The notes beneath the pieces are model-generated. The model was not told the origin of the DNA and ran no database searches. It worked only from the letters and a program-made list of their open reading frames with translations. From Siphonodentalium dalli (lineage: Eukaryota; Mollusca; Scaphopoda; Gadilida; Siphonodentaliidae): a stretch of 64,000 nucleotides of DNA. Shown in pieces: positions 19,691-30,365 of this stretch. How positions within the stretch are numbered: position 1 is the stretch's first letter; every line of letters starts with the position of its first letter. Made by a program: the position numbers and the translations under genes. The stretch lies in contig CP136065.1 of NCBI GenBank assembly GCA_032622095.1, positions 57,163,949 through 57,227,948 on the forward strand. Reading direction: 5' to 3'.

Positions 19691-20445
19691 CTTGGGCACA
19701 GTATGAGATTTTCTAAGTCAAATTACGTCAAATAAGGGGCATAACTCCGGTGAAAATTGGCGGACGGAACCCAAATTCGAACTTGAGCTGTCTTTCTCCT
19801 AATAAACCCACATACCAAATTTGATTGAAATCGGTTCACTCTAACTAAAGTTATCATCCGGACAACAAATTTCAGGGATTTTCCAAGTCAAATTACGTCA
19901 AAAAAGGGGCCATAACTCTCGCAAATATTATCGGATTAAAACGAAATTCGTACTTGAGCTGTATTTCGATATATGTAATCCACAAAAAAACGGGTTTTGC
20001 GTATAAACATTCCAAAATCGAGTTATCATCCGGAAACCAAAAAACATAAAACTGAATTTTCTGAGTCGAAAAAGGGGCATAACTCTGCCAAAAATGGTCG
20101 GACAGAACCCAAGTTCGAACTTGACCTGTGTTTTGGTGGGAGAAAGTAATAAACCAAATTTGGATTCATTCCGATAAACTATACTAAAGTTATCATCCGG
20201 ACAACAAATTTCAAGGATTTTCTAAGTCAAAAAACGTCAAATAAGGGGCATAACTCCGGTGAAAATTGGCGGGCGGAACCCAAATTCGAACTTGAACTTA
20301 CTTTTCGGCTAATAAACCCGCATACCAAATTTTATTAAATTTGGTTCACTCTAACTAAAGTTATCATCCGGAAACCAGGTTAACGGATGCCCGGACGGAC
20401 GGACCAATACTATAATACGGCCGTTTTTTCAAACGGGCGTATAAA
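19690..20445 (+). repeat. R1-family tandem array ending in GACG run and hairpin
   Basis: Units of about 170-180 bp with TTTTCTAAGTCAAATTACGT, ATAAGGGGCATAACTCCGGT, GGCGGACGGAACCCAAATTC and CTAAAGTTATCATCCGGA recur four times. The array closes with CCCGGACGGACGGACCAATA, a hairpin around ACGGCCGTTTTTTCAAACGG and GCGTATAAAAA. A microsatellite plus terminal hairpin at one end only is a Helentron/HINE-like layout (inferred). Confidence 0.68.
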
Positions 20446-21885
20446 AAATGACTGAAAAATGTAGGAATAAAAGCTCGGACAATATTCTGCATCTTGAGAT
20501 AATTTTCTATGTCGATAAAGAGGGATAACTCCACAAAATTTGATAGCTCCCATCTGGAGGTGATCCTAACCAAGCCTATAAAGTTTCAAAACAATTCTCC
20601 AATAAATGTGGGCTGCCCGGTGTGCTTTTCGTTTGGTGACGATTGGATGAGAAATGTGACCTGTAAGGTGTGCTATAGGAATCACTGAACTAAATGGTTT
20701 CCCATAGGCGACAGTGTTAACGTTTCGGCCAAATTCACTGAATTGAAGCCTGCAGGCCATACCAGTGATGTTTACCCAGCTAGATTGACACCAGTTGATC
20801 ACGAAAATGCAAGAAAAATCATAGGTCATGTGTTTACTTTTTAAAATAAATCCCCAAGTCTACGACAGGGCTATCTCACAGCCAAATTTGATCTGGAAAA
20901 AGCCAGGACTACAGCAGCTAGTTAAATAAATTTCCCGCTCACAAAAATCCATTCCCCAATTCATTCACCAGTTTAAATTATTTAGATATTATGTACAAAT
21001 CAAATAAACGCGATGTCATCCTTTAATAACGTGTCGCATGTATCAGGTGAAGGTCATTCTTCAGTTACCTTCACCTTTAGCATTCCACAGTGTACTCGCT
21101 CCCCGACTCTAGAACACATTTAGCTCTCTGATTCCTAAAGGATTTAATCATACAAAGAGTAAAATCCAAGATGGCCACTGGCAGCCATGTTTTTAATTGA
21201 AAATCATTCAAATTTGATAGCTCCCATCTGGAGGTGATCCTAACCAAGCCTGTAAAGTTTCAAAACAATTCTCCAATAAATGTGGGCTGCCCAGTGTGCT
21301 TTTCGTTTGGTGACGATTGGAAGAGAAATGTGACCTGTAAGGTGTGCTAAAGGAGTAAAATCCAAGATGGCCACTGGCAGCCATGTTTTTAACAGAATTC
21401 GGAAACAAATATTTAAGAACTCTTCTAGAGATCAACCGAGTATCCATAAAAAGTTTGGTGATGATCGGATGAGGGATATGCTCATTATGGTGTGCTAAAG
21501 GATTTAGTGATGCAAAGAGTAAAGATGGCTGCTGGCAGCCATGTTTTTCAATGAAAAATCATTCAAATTTGACAGCTGCCATCTAGAGGTGATCCTAGAC
21601 ACATACACCGAATATCTATAAAAAGATTGGACAAACCTGGTTTTTGAACTCGGGCTAGATATTGTTGCAACAGACTCCTGTACCAAATAGGACGTCCGCC
21701 TGGATACCCGCCCATATGCCAGCCTTGCCAAAGCAAAAAAAGTCGAGTTTTAAAAAAAAATAAAAGTTCGGACAAAGTTACATCTACGGACGCCCCTGAC
21801 AGCCAGATGGACGAACAAGTTGATTCCTATATACATATGCCCACCCCTATTTTAAACTCGTTATGGGGTGGGGGGTATATAATGA
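20446..21885. repeat. R1 and R2 units, mixed; ends in C/G-rich hairpin
   Basis: An R1 scrap (20446-20535) joins R2 units: TTTGATAGCTCCCATCTGGA, GGTGATCCTAACCAAGCCT and AAATGTGGGCTGCCCGGTGT, then AGATGGCCACTGGCAGCCAT. The R2 block 20535-20690 is repeated at 21213-21355 with few changes. The end at 21780-21880 has a GACAGCCAGATGGACGAAC run and a hairpin pairing GCCCACCCCTA with TGGGGTGGGG. 20830-21160 is a non-repeat interlude. Minus frames in this segment are repeat artefacts. Confidence 0.62.
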
Positions 21886-22070
21886 ATCAGTCATTATATA
21901 TTTCGCACAGAACACAATAGATTGATAAGCCAGAAAGAAGTGATATTAGATATCAGAACAATGACAACAAATTATCCAGTTTCAGGTTTCCAACAGCTAT
22001 TTCAGACATGAAGAAATATCGAACTTAAAATAAAATAAGTCCAGGATTGATGCAAGATGGAGGTTAAACT

Positions 22071-22178
22071 CCACACCCTGTTGTCACAATCCTGGTAAAA
22101 GATGCTAGCTCTGTGACATCCTTTATCTTATCCCTCAAAGATAAATAGCAATGATTATAGGGGAATAAAGTGTATTTA
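22071..22178 (-). pseudogene. Decayed copy of the cysteine-rich exon
   Basis: Aligned with the exon at 22391-22483 it keeps the acceptor (CCAG|TAAA) and reads DKGCHRASIFYQDCDNRVW, but the codon before that block is TAA where the sister has TGG, and the donor GTATGG is lost. It therefore looks like a duplicated exon that has lost function. Confidence 0.5.
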
Positions 22179-22390
22179 CTGGTATTATAGCGAATGAGAC
22201 ATAATAAATATCTGGTAAAGAACATATTAGTTTCAGAAGCCAGAAAGATGTGAAACATTGAATGGAAAATTAGACATCAGAACAATCTCAATAAATTATC
22301 CAGTTTCACATTTCCAACAGCAATATCAGACATGAAATATTTAACTTAACTTTTAGCCACGAATGATGTGCTAGATGGGTTAGACCATAC

Positions 22391-22483
22391 CCACACTTAT
22401 TGTCACAACCCTGGTAAAAGACGCCAGTCCAGTAACATCCTTTATCCCATCCATTGAAGATAAATGGCACATGTAGTGTTTTA
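22391..22483 (-). CDS. Candidate cysteine-rich exon, unidentified secreted-type domain
   Basis: A 93-base open segment on the minus strand between ATTACCAG and a donor GG|gtatgg. It reads KTLHVPFIFNGWDKGCYWTG then VFYQGCDNKC, giving cysteines spaced C-X9-C-X3-C. The proposed introns on each side would both be in phase 2, so the exon could be duplicated without breaking the frame, and a decayed duplicate is indeed present at 22071-22178. The cysteine and aromatic pattern resembles small extracellular cysteine-rich modules, but I cannot assign it. No partner exon with matching phase was found nearby. Confidence 0.38.
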
Positions 22484-22924
22484 CTGGTAATATACCCACA
22501 TGAGACATGGCATGAATAAATATTTGGCACAGAACATAACAAGTCTGATAAGCCAGAAAGAAGTCCCCTCATAAAAAGGAATTAAAGAAAAAGTGGTAAA
22601 CAGACTACAATCATGGTTAATAGGGTTATGTACTAAATACTCACAGCCTTCATTTCGGGAATAGTACATCCAGACTCAGACAGAAACTGCATGTAACTTT
22701 ATATATCCATGTAAGAAGCCAGCACAGCTTATATCTCTGGACAGGTATTATTAAGAGCCAATACAATCAAGTTCCTAGTATGTTAGAATGTTTCATTCAG
22801 TTAATCATGTAGCTTAATTGAACAATGTAATAACCAAATATAGCTTATATATTCATGGACTGTACAACAGCAATGCAATCAACTTCTTCTGTAGTTATAG
22901 ATTTCATTCATGTATTATGTGTAC

Positions 22925-23220
22925 TTGTAGCTTATATATCCATGTATAAAGCACCCAGCGTAACTTTTTATCTCCAGGTAAGAACCCAGCGTAGCTTATA
23001 TCTTCAAGTAAGAACCCAGCGTAGCTTATATCTTCAGGTAAGAACCCAGCGTAGCTTATATCTTCAGGTAAGAACCCAGCGTAGCTTATATCTTCAGGTA
23101 AGAACCCAGCGTAGCTTATATCTTCATGTCAGAACCCAGCATAGCTTATATCTTCAGGTAAGAACCCAGCATAGCTTATATCTTCAGGTAAGAACCCAGC
23201 ATAGCTTATATCTTGATAAG
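22925..23220 (+). repeat. 30-bp minisatellite with splice-site-like unit
   Basis: Eight exact-register 30-bp units from 22981 (AGAACCCAGCGTAGCTTATA TCTTCAGGTA), preceded by worn units from about 22925, and with distant relatives near 22690 and 26560. Since 30 is a multiple of three, a 149-codon frame with a ten-residue repeat (LYLQVRTQRS) runs through it; I regard that as an artefact. Six junctions read CAG|GTAAGA, which is a perfect 5' splice-site match preceded by a TTATATCTTCAG acceptor-like run. Confidence 0.88.
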
Positions 23221-23310
23221 CGGTTTAAAAATGGTGTTCTTCCGAAATATATTCTTATAAAATCTTACCATTCTCTCACAGTTATGTTTGGACATTATTC
23301 ATAGTTATCA
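23215..23310 (-). repeat. Dispersed segment shared with 49335-49445
   Basis: AGCGGTTTAAAAATGG, CTCACAGTTATGTTTGGACA and TTATTCATAGTTATC are the reverse complement of a segment at 49.3-49.45 kb. Both loci also carry the same hAT-like right end downstream (GGCTGGTCCCTG) but in opposite relative orientation to this segment. Confidence 0.6.
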
Positions 23311-23394
23311 GTGTGATGATTGGAACATATAGTTTGCACATTTGAACCATTGTTTCATCATTTTAATTTAAATTCTTTATAATAAGCGACTACA

Positions 23395-23508
23395 GTGCCG
23401 ATTTCAATTTTGCCAATGCATTTCGCCCTGGAAAACGCCGACTTCGCCCTATTTTTGTGACAGGGAGAAGTCACTTCGCCCTGAAAATCAGGCCTAGGCT
23501 GGTCCCTG
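23395..23508. mobile_element. hAT-like terminus, GGCTGGTCCCTG type
   Basis: Repeated TTCGCCCTG/ACTTCGCCCT motifs lead to a terminus GGCTGGTCCCTG at 23508. The same terminus ends at 49980 and, inverted, begins at 44401 (CAGGGACCAGCC). The opposite end and duplication were not found for this copy, so it is likely a fragment. The superfamily is inferred from the CAGGG-type end. Confidence 0.55.
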
Positions 23509-23858
23509 GTTGACGTAGCAACATAAAATATTTCAAGTTTCCAAGCGCAATACATCGGAGAATTTACAATGTTCAGTTTTCGCGGGAGGCCATTTTGGAA
23601 AACTAAAAGCGAAAGTAACTTGAACTTTATTAAATTAATTTTAATATCTCTCTTTTAATTGATATCCGGCATTCTTAATGACAATAATCATGCGGTGGAT
23701 ATATAATACCCACTAGATAAGGAATTAGATAAAACTTTTTTTTTATCGATGTAAAATTATTTTATTTTGGAGTCATTTACTACAGCGTTTCTCGAGTTTG
23801 TTTCGCACTTTCAAAATGGCCTCCCGCGAAAATAAATCTGTAAAACTGATGGAAAAAC

Positions 23859-23911
23859 GAGAGGCCGATCACGATCGGCAGATGTTTAACCCATACCTTG
23901 GCGATAGCGAC
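23859..23911 (+). repeat. Short dispersed hairpin repeat, partner at 8883-8935
   Basis: GAGAGGCCGATCACGATCGG followed by CAGATGTTTAACCCATACCT TGGCGATAG; here the core palindrome GCCGATCACGATCGGC is more complete than in the partner. Confidence 0.65.
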
Positions 23912-25539
23912 TAGCCATAACTGATAATTTGTCAAAGATATGATCACGGGAATTAATCCATATATCAGTACCCAACTTGAAATCAAAAGTTCAAATAATT
24001 TGTCTTAAGAAAGGGTTAAAGTATTTGGGTTGGGGAGGAGTACATGTAGTTTTAAATATCATAACTCTGTCCCTATTCACACAAGGACCTCTCACTGTGA
24101 GATCCAATGGTTTAGTGATTTCGGAGGACATGTTTAGGAGTTTAAGTTAACTCATTGGAAGCAAAAGTGATAAATACCTATCTTTGCCACTTTTGACATG
24201 CCAGATATTCAAAATTTATTATTCACTTCTAAAGAGAAATTATAATTTGTTGACAAGCCAGACTGTTTAGAACGACATACATGTAGGGGATTCCATCTCA
24301 TATTTAAATGGTACTTTAATTACCCCCCCCTTCCCCCATATTCCCCAGTTATTTGTTTATCAAACATGGACAGATATAAGATCAGATCTGACCTGTGTAT
24401 TAAATAAGATTAAGTGTTTCATAACAGGGGTGTATGGTTTTCAAAAATATATGTAGTTTATACAATTCAAAAGTATTATCTATATAATGTTATACAGACA
24501 TAATATGATGGGGATGCTGGCCCCTATGACCACTAAATCGTTCATATAAAAGAAAGTAAGTTAGCCCTCATTTGAATGGTTTCACACATTACAATGTTTT
24601 ACAAGTAGCTTGGACACTAAAAGCCCAACCTTCAATGTTAATCTTTTAAGTGCTCTGTGGCCCCTAAAATTCAATCAACCATGAAAATGTGAACAAATGG
24701 GAAAATAAGGTTCCTGGAAATACTAACATCTACCATATTGATTTTCAAAACAAGTCATCACTTACAATAGTCATGTATATTTATCTGCCTGTTTCCCATT
24801 GCATATATAAATCATATTGGCTATCAGCTGTTGTTTTAATTAATTAATGTCTGAAGGGTTAATATATTTTTCAAAAATCAATTAATCAGTCAATACCAAA
24901 ATTGATAGAAGTGAATAGTGTGCAAAGATACCCAATAGATATTAAGAGATATGAGGAAGAGTCCATGTACATTATAGCATGTGTCTATGGAAACCTTGGA
25001 AAGGGTTAATTATTTTTGAAGCAAATTAATGGAATTTAGAAGACACTTATATAGGTGGGGGGGGGGGGGGGGCCTTATCTCACCCTGTAGTGAAATTTCA
25101 ATAGGAGAAACACCAGTCTTATGCTGCCATTAATCAATTTGACAGTTAGAATAAACAAACAGCCAGCCACCAGTGTTGTTTATCTTGACCCACCATAGCT
25201 CTGTATCATATGTCATCACTCATTTCATAATAGATTTCACTTGGAATGACAACATCTATAAAATGTCCTCTCATATAATCTGGATGTTGGATGATCACAT
25301 GGTAATTTATTGATATCATTATATTACATGAAACTATTGCAATAAAATCTTCATATTTTCAAAACAGGATATCACACCTAATTAATCGTATAAAACTAAA
25401 ATAAATGAAAGTGTCAAATTTTTTTTTATTATTTAATTTTTTTTTTTATTGTTTATATTAAAGTTCAAACAAAATTGAATATTTGTATATGCTAAATTTA
25501 CTAAGGATCTAAATCTAAAAAAAATCGATTAAAAAAAAA
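23912..25539. other. Long stretch without a recognised gene
   Basis: 1.6 kb of apparently single-copy AT-rich DNA. Low-complexity tracts: C run at 24325, G run at 25055-25072, and T/A runs at 25420-25545. No supported exon or element. Confidence 0.5.
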
Positions 25540-25955
25540 AAAAAATTCTCAAAAAGGGTCATAACTCCTTTAAAATTAATTGGGTCAAACCCATATTCAA
25601 ACTCGATCTGTATTTTGGGCTGTGAAACTCACATACCAAATTTGGTTCAAATCAGATAAAAAATGTTTGAGTTATGGCAGAATGCGTGAATTCTAAGTTG
25701 AAAAAGGGCCATAACTCTGTAACAAATTCGAACTCGATCTGTATTTTGGGCTGAGAAACCCATATACAAAATTTGGTTCCGATCGGATAGAAAATGTTTG
25801 AGTTATCGCATTACTCGTAAAGTGTCTACGGACAGACAGACAGACAGACAGACGGACGGACAGACAGACAGACAGACAGACGGACGAACGACGAGTGGTC
25901 AATCCGGGCAACGACACTATGTTTACCATACTATGGTATGGGTAAACATAAAAAG
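25540..25955 (+). repeat. R1-family element with (GACA)n tract and terminal hairpin
   Basis: About two R1 units (AAAAAGGGTCATAACTCCTT, TTCAAACTCGATCTGTATTT TGGGCTG, AAATGTTTGAGTTAT) are followed by GACA/GACG repeats at 25827-25892, then ACGACGAGTGGTCAATCCGG and a hairpin GTTTACCATACTATGGTATG GGTAAAC at 25920-25946. The unit order unit-microsatellite-hairpin is the same as at 19.7-20.4 and 31.7-33.5 kb. The mirror-image end lies at 63.88 kb. Frames here are the microsatellite. Confidence 0.75.
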
Positions 25956-25959
25956 ACAA

Positions 25960-26380
25960 AAATCGTTATTAAACTCGATGTATGTTGAATACCACACCCA
26001 AATTAGCTGTCCTTCGTGAAACAACGTCTGTTTGACAATAGGGCTATTTAGTTTGATGATTAGAGTATAGATTTCGGTGATTTAGGGGTTGGATTGTTTG
26101 ATTTTTTTATTTTTCATTGGATGGACGTTTCGGGTACCAACCAAATAAATTTGATTTATCAACTTTAAATGTTTTTCTATATTCACTAATCTCAAATACG
26201 ACGGCGAACCAAACTTTTTTGAAAACTATGATTATTTGGTCACATAGTGCTGCAATTACAAATCAATAAAAAATAAAATGTTGCTTTTGTAGAGAAAGTT
26301 GCTGACCTTTATCAAAAATGAGATAGATACCTTTCCGAGATTTTTATTAAATTAAAAAAAAAAAAAAAGTGGTGACTAAT
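25960..26380. other. No recognised gene
   Basis: Unique AT-rich DNA without a supported feature; A-run at 26355-26368. Confidence 0.4.
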
Positions 26381-26384
26381 ACAT

Positions 26385-26531
26385 GTGGGAAATATGGCTT
26401 GTTGCCATTCATTGGAATGCTCTCATCGCGAGCTTTCCGATGAATGCAACAAGACATATTTCTGATTAAATCCGGAAAAATTTCCCATAATTCTGCTGTG
26501 GTTAAAGGGTCATATACTTCGGGCATTACTG
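26385..26531. mobile_element. Palindromic TA MITE, family F (copy 5, left-truncated)
   Basis: Keeps the apex (GGAATGCTCTCATCGCGAGC), the GGAAATATGGCTTGTTGCCA arm and the right end CGGGCATTACTG followed by TA (26532-26533). The left terminus and outer arm are missing. Confidence 0.72.
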
Positions 26532-26991
26532 TACTGGTATACATGCAGTTATTACATAATTATGTAAGAACCCACCATAAATAGTATATCCATGTAAAGA
26601 ACGAACTGAACAACAGCAAAGTAATCACACTCCCTCCTGTGTTAAGAGGTTTTCATTCCTGTTGAAGGAGATATTATATACAGCGATTTCCTTGAATAGC
26701 CCCATATAGAAAGCTTTGTGTGGATTAATAGATTGAGCTGGCATTCGCCATAATGCATGCACCCATTCCATAACATGCTCTAATATATACAGGTAAAGCC
26801 AGACTCTTTGACTTCAAGGTCAGAGCTAATTCCTGACACCTTGCCCTTCTGCTTTAGTTAAGATGATTTCTTTAGATTATTCCCACTATTAAAAGCATAG
26901 CTAAAGCATAAATACCATTGTTTTAGAATAAATAGAATACCAACAGATAAAGCATAAGATTTTTTTTGCCAAATAAATTCATTGCTGTAAG

Positions 26992-27085
26992 TTAACCCTC
27001 TTTTTACTAAATGAAATAATAAGTCATTTGTTGAACATTTCTTAAGAGAACTACCTGTCAATGAGTATTTAGTATAGCAGATTGT
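26992..27085. mobile_element. TTAA MITE, family B (copy 4, deleted)
   Basis: TTAACCCTCTTTTTACTAAA at the left and AGTATTTAGTATAGCAGA at the right with the GTCATTTGTTGAACATTTC arm between. The central half of the family is missing and the right TTAA is lost. Confidence 0.6.
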
Positions 27086-27164
27086 GTAGTGAAATAGATT
27101 TATAATACACATCACTTATTTTGAGGTACCGGCAGAGCAGGATTTAAACTATATATTCTTAGGA

Positions 27165-27515
27165 TTTTCGGTACATCTGTATCTAAGAGTTGGTGTTAAA
27201 TTACGCTCTGGCTTTTTGGTACATCTGTATCTAAGAGTTAGTGTTTTACGCTCAAGCTATTTGGTACATCTGTATCTAGGAGTTAGTGTTTTACGCTCAG
27301 GCTCTTTGGTACATCTGTATCTAGGAGTTAGTGTTTTACGCTCAGGCTCTTTGGTACATCTGTATCTATGAGTTAGTGTTTTGCGCTCAGGCTCTTTGGT
27401 ACATCTGTATCTAGGAGTTAGTGCGTTACACTCAGGCTCTTTGGTACATCTGTATCTACGAGTTAGTGTTTTACGCTCAAGCTATTTGGTACATCTGTAT
27501 CTAAGAGTTGGTGAT
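27165..27515 (+). repeat. 45-bp minisatellite, about eight units
   Basis: Unit TTTGGTACATCTGTATCTAG then GAGTTAGTGTTTTACGCTCA GGCTC. Units differ by a few substitutions and one or two length changes. No long frame. Confidence 0.9.
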
Positions 27516-28005
27516 TTTTGTTGGAGACAAGATTACATAAATTGAATCAACCAAGTAATAAAAAGTCAAGTGGCATTAACAGTTTGTTTTCTTTGCCAGC
27601 AATTATATAAAACATGACAAGTAATTATCATTCATCATGGCCCTACACTGTAATATTTTGGCTGATTATACTGGAAAATTGAATGATAAATGAAATCAGA
27701 CTAGAGGGAGGTACTATGGGGGAAAATATTTTCGGGAGTTGACGCAGAGACTGGGATGTTTAGCATGCGGGATCATGTACTTCAGTGAAAGGGGAGTAAT
27801 CTAATGATATCCCCAATCTCATAGACTAACATCCTGAAAATTATATTTTTTATGTTTCCAGAACAGGTCTGGTCCTTCAGTCCTGAAGAATATTCAGGGG
27901 GGAAGCAGCAAATAGAGGACCACAGTTGGATGCTACACAATAAATATATTAAGACCTACTGGTATACAATATTTTTACCTAAACCAAATGACCTAAACTA
28001 TTTAG
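27516..28005. other. No recognised gene
   Basis: Unique DNA. The frame at 27852-28058 runs into the following repeat and has no known domain. Confidence 0.4.
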
Positions 28006-28007
28006 AA

Positions 28008-28370
28008 AACAAGAAGTTGCACCTAGGGTGCTGGCATATCCCCATGGTGCCAAATTGAAACATGGACAGGTCAGGACTCGGCAACCAATTTTAAAAAACA
28101 CAGAAGGTTAAACTCCAGAACAGAAAATGCAAACACATTGGGCAGAGCTCTTTTGAGACCAGTCATGGTGAACCTCCATACCAAATTTAATTCAGATACG
28201 ATAACCCATGGATGAGACATCTGCATGGACGGATAAAAAAAAACATTTCCAGATAAACAAAGAAGAAGAATTACTCTAGAATGGTTGAGATATATGCCTA
28301 GATGGCCAGATGGACAGACAGACACAGATGGACAGTCATTCCAGTATACCCACCCATTTTTCTTTGAATA
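28008..28370 (+). repeat. Helentron-like tandem-unit element, family R3
   Basis: Start motif ACAAGAAGTTGCACCTAGGG, then GCTGGCATATCCCCATGG, a diverged unit (TGGGCAGAGCTCTTTTGAGA, CCAAATTTAATTCAGATACG), GACAGACAGACACAGATGGA and an AT-rich close of the CCAGTATACCCACCC type. Related elements: 31.7, 33.6-34.4, 47.2 kb. Confidence 0.62.
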
Positions 28371-28465
28371 ATAATCAGATTTTTGAAAATAAGTTTTGAT
28401 ATTAAATCTGGGTCACAAATCAATGATAATCAAATTTTCTACCCAGTTTACATAGGATACAAGTA

Positions 28466-28640
28466 CAGTAATGCCCTAATTAATCGACTCCATAACCACA
28501 GCAGAATTATGGGTAACTTTTCAGGATTTAGTCGGAAATATGGCTTGTTGCCATTCATCGAAAAGCTCTCCCGACTAAATCCTGAAAAGTTACCCATAAT
28601 TCTGCTGTGGTTATGTAGTCGATTAATTAGGGCATTACTG
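28466..28640. mobile_element. Palindromic TA MITE, family F (copy 3)
   Basis: 175 bp, TA both sides, ends CAGTAATGCCCTAATTAATC and its complement. The apex and part of the right inner arm are deleted (AAGCTCTC joins CGACTAAATCC). The right border is four bases from the next foldback element. Confidence 0.83.
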
Positions 28641-28644
28641 TAAG

Positions 28645-28750
28645 CAAGACTTGAAACGGTGTGTCCGTCATTTGTAGAATGAGGGAGAGCATCACTAAAT
28701 TCACCCTCTGGGGACCTCATTCTGCAAATGACACACTATTTCAAGGCTTG
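28645..28750. mobile_element. Foldback MITE family G (copy 3, deleted)
   Basis: CAAGACTTGAAACGGTGTGT at the left and CACTATTTCAAGGCTTG at the right; much of the left arm is lost. No clear 8-bp duplication remains. Confidence 0.7.
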
Positions 28751-29310
28751 AAAGTAGATGTATACAGGCCTAACAGTAATAAATTTGATGACAATGGGTG
28801 TGGTGGTCAGAATTGACAGTTGCCCCTCATAAAATATTAAGGATGACAAACTATATAGGTCTGCTAAATCTATTGTCCAAATTCTTTGATTTATATCATC
28901 TGTGGGGGGCACATGTGAAAATTGTTATGAGGATAGACCCATTGATGTACAGGGTGTAATTTAAAGAAATTGGCTCTGGTCATGTTTTATGGACTATAAA
29001 ATATTGTTTGCCAGTCCCAAATGTTCTCTATATTGATTGTGATATAAATAAAATATAGGAATAGTATTCCTATGAAAAATTCCACCACATGTGTGCTTGC
29101 TGGTCTACCAAATAGCTTTATGTTTGCAGCATAAGAAAAAAAGGCCTACTTTGGGTGTGAGTAGGAACTGGAAAGTTGTCCAATTACCATAGATCTATGA
29201 TATCATGTTACATGTACAATAATATTATAACCTCTTTTTAATACTGCCATTATAGATGTAAAAGTGCATGATGTGTGCTATTATGGTCTCAAATACCTAC
29301 TTCAGACTGT
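28751..29310. other. No recognised gene
   Basis: Unique DNA without a supported feature. Confidence 0.4.
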
Positions 29311-29313
29311 GAT

Positions 29314-29545
29314 TAACCCTTTCATGATGGGAGCTGTGCTGGTGCAGCATTAATGACCCTGTGCCATAGGGAGCCTCGCATATATAAGAGAATACACTGG
29401 CTAACAAGATCAAGGTAAATATTGTTAGGCCAATGTAATTTCTGATATATGCGAGGCTCCTTATGGGAGACTCGCATATATAAGAGAATGCATAGGCACA
29501 GGGTTTTCGCAAAACTTCAAGAAGCTCCAGTCATGGAAGGGTTGA
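29314..29545. mobile_element. TTAA foldback MITE, family A (copy 7)
   Basis: TTAACCCTTTCATGATGGGA on the left; right end CAGTCATGGAAGGGTTGA (TTAA changed to TTGA). Contains the TTAGGCCAATGTAATTTCTG linker and GAGGCTCCTTATGGGAGACT apex. Confidence 0.8.
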
Positions 29546-29602
29546 TATATGAAGATAGTTTTAGGGTTTTCATGATATTCCTGTTATATTTTCTACTGGG
29601 AA

Positions 29603-29795
29603 CTAGAGGTGTGACTGTCCCAATGGGACTAAGGATACCCCCCCCCCCCCCATGTTTTTAAAATACTAAGATGTTTCACATCATGTCAGTAAACATTTAG
29701 TTAAAATAATAAAATAACAGTTCCCATTGCAGGTACACAACCCTAACCCTAATCTTAAACCTATTGACCGAAAAATGTAGGAATAAAAGCTATTA
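29603..29795. repeat. R1-family start segment, copy of 1105-1290
   Basis: GAGGTGTGACTGTCCCAATG through TGTAGGAATAAAAGCT, nearly identical to 1105-1290 except for a C run at 29638-29650. It stops exactly where the next minisatellite begins. Confidence 0.78.
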
Positions 29796-30365
29796 AGAAA
29801 CTCAAGTCAATTATACCTCTTTTGAGAGTAAATATTAAGAAATTCCAGTCGATTATACATACCTCTTTTGAGAGTAAATATTAAGAAATTCCAGTCGACT
29901 ATACATGTACCTCTTTTATGAGTGTAAATATTAAAAAAAAAAAATCCAGTCAATTATACCTATTTTGAGAGTAAATATTAAGTAATTCCAGTTGATTATA
30001 CATGTACCTCTTTTGAGAGAAATATTAAGAAATTCCAGTCGATAATACCTCTTTTGAGATTAAATATTAAGAAATTCCAGTCGATTATACATCTTTTGAG
30101 AGTAAATATTAAGAAATTCCAGTCGAGTATACCTCTTTTGAGAGTAAATATTAAGAAATTCCAGTCGATTATACATCTTTTGAGAGTAAATATTCAGAAA
30201 TTCCAGTTGATTATACCTCTTTTGGGAGTAAATATTAAGAAATTCCAGTCGATTATACCTCTTTTGAGAGTAAATATTAAGAAATTCCAGTTGATTATAC
30301 CTCTTTTGAGAGTAAATATTAAGAAATTCCAGTTGATTATACCTTTTGAGAGAAAATATTCCAGT
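29796..30365 (+). repeat. 42-bp minisatellite, about 13 units
   Basis: Unit GAGAGTAAATATTAAGAAAT then TCCAGTCGATTATACCTCTT TT, with T/C variation at TCGA/TTGA. The left part has irregular units, the right part is in register. Because 42 is divisible by three, frames of over 100 codons occur on both strands (LLRVNIKKFQSII and YSQKRYNQLEFLNI repeats); these mirror one another and are not taken as genes. Confidence 0.9.

Larger units (their letters stand above)
21890..22570 (-). repeat. Tandem duplication of about 305 bp containing an exon-like segment
   Basis: The block around 21895-22195 is repeated at 22196-22500 and begins a third time at 22501-22570. Landmarks in each are GAGACAT..AATAAATAT, CAGAAGCCAGAAAGA, AATTATCCAGTTTCA, CAACAGC.ATTTCAGACATGAA and TCCTGGTAAAAGA. 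Read on the minus strand, each unit contains the same candidate exon (next two entries). Confidence 0.75.

Noticed and set aside
22661-22702. 42-base minus-strand exon (FLSESGCTIPEMKA) with GTGAGT donor
   Set aside because: Its phase does not fit the nearby cysteine-rich exon (the compatible frame has a stop) and it is too short to support alone.
22855-23304. 149-codon frame with a ten-residue repeat
   Set aside because: Produced by the 30-bp minisatellite; nothing outside the repeat supports a gene.
25798-26019. Frame rich in TDRQTDGQ
   Set aside because: Translation of the GACA/GACG microsatellite.
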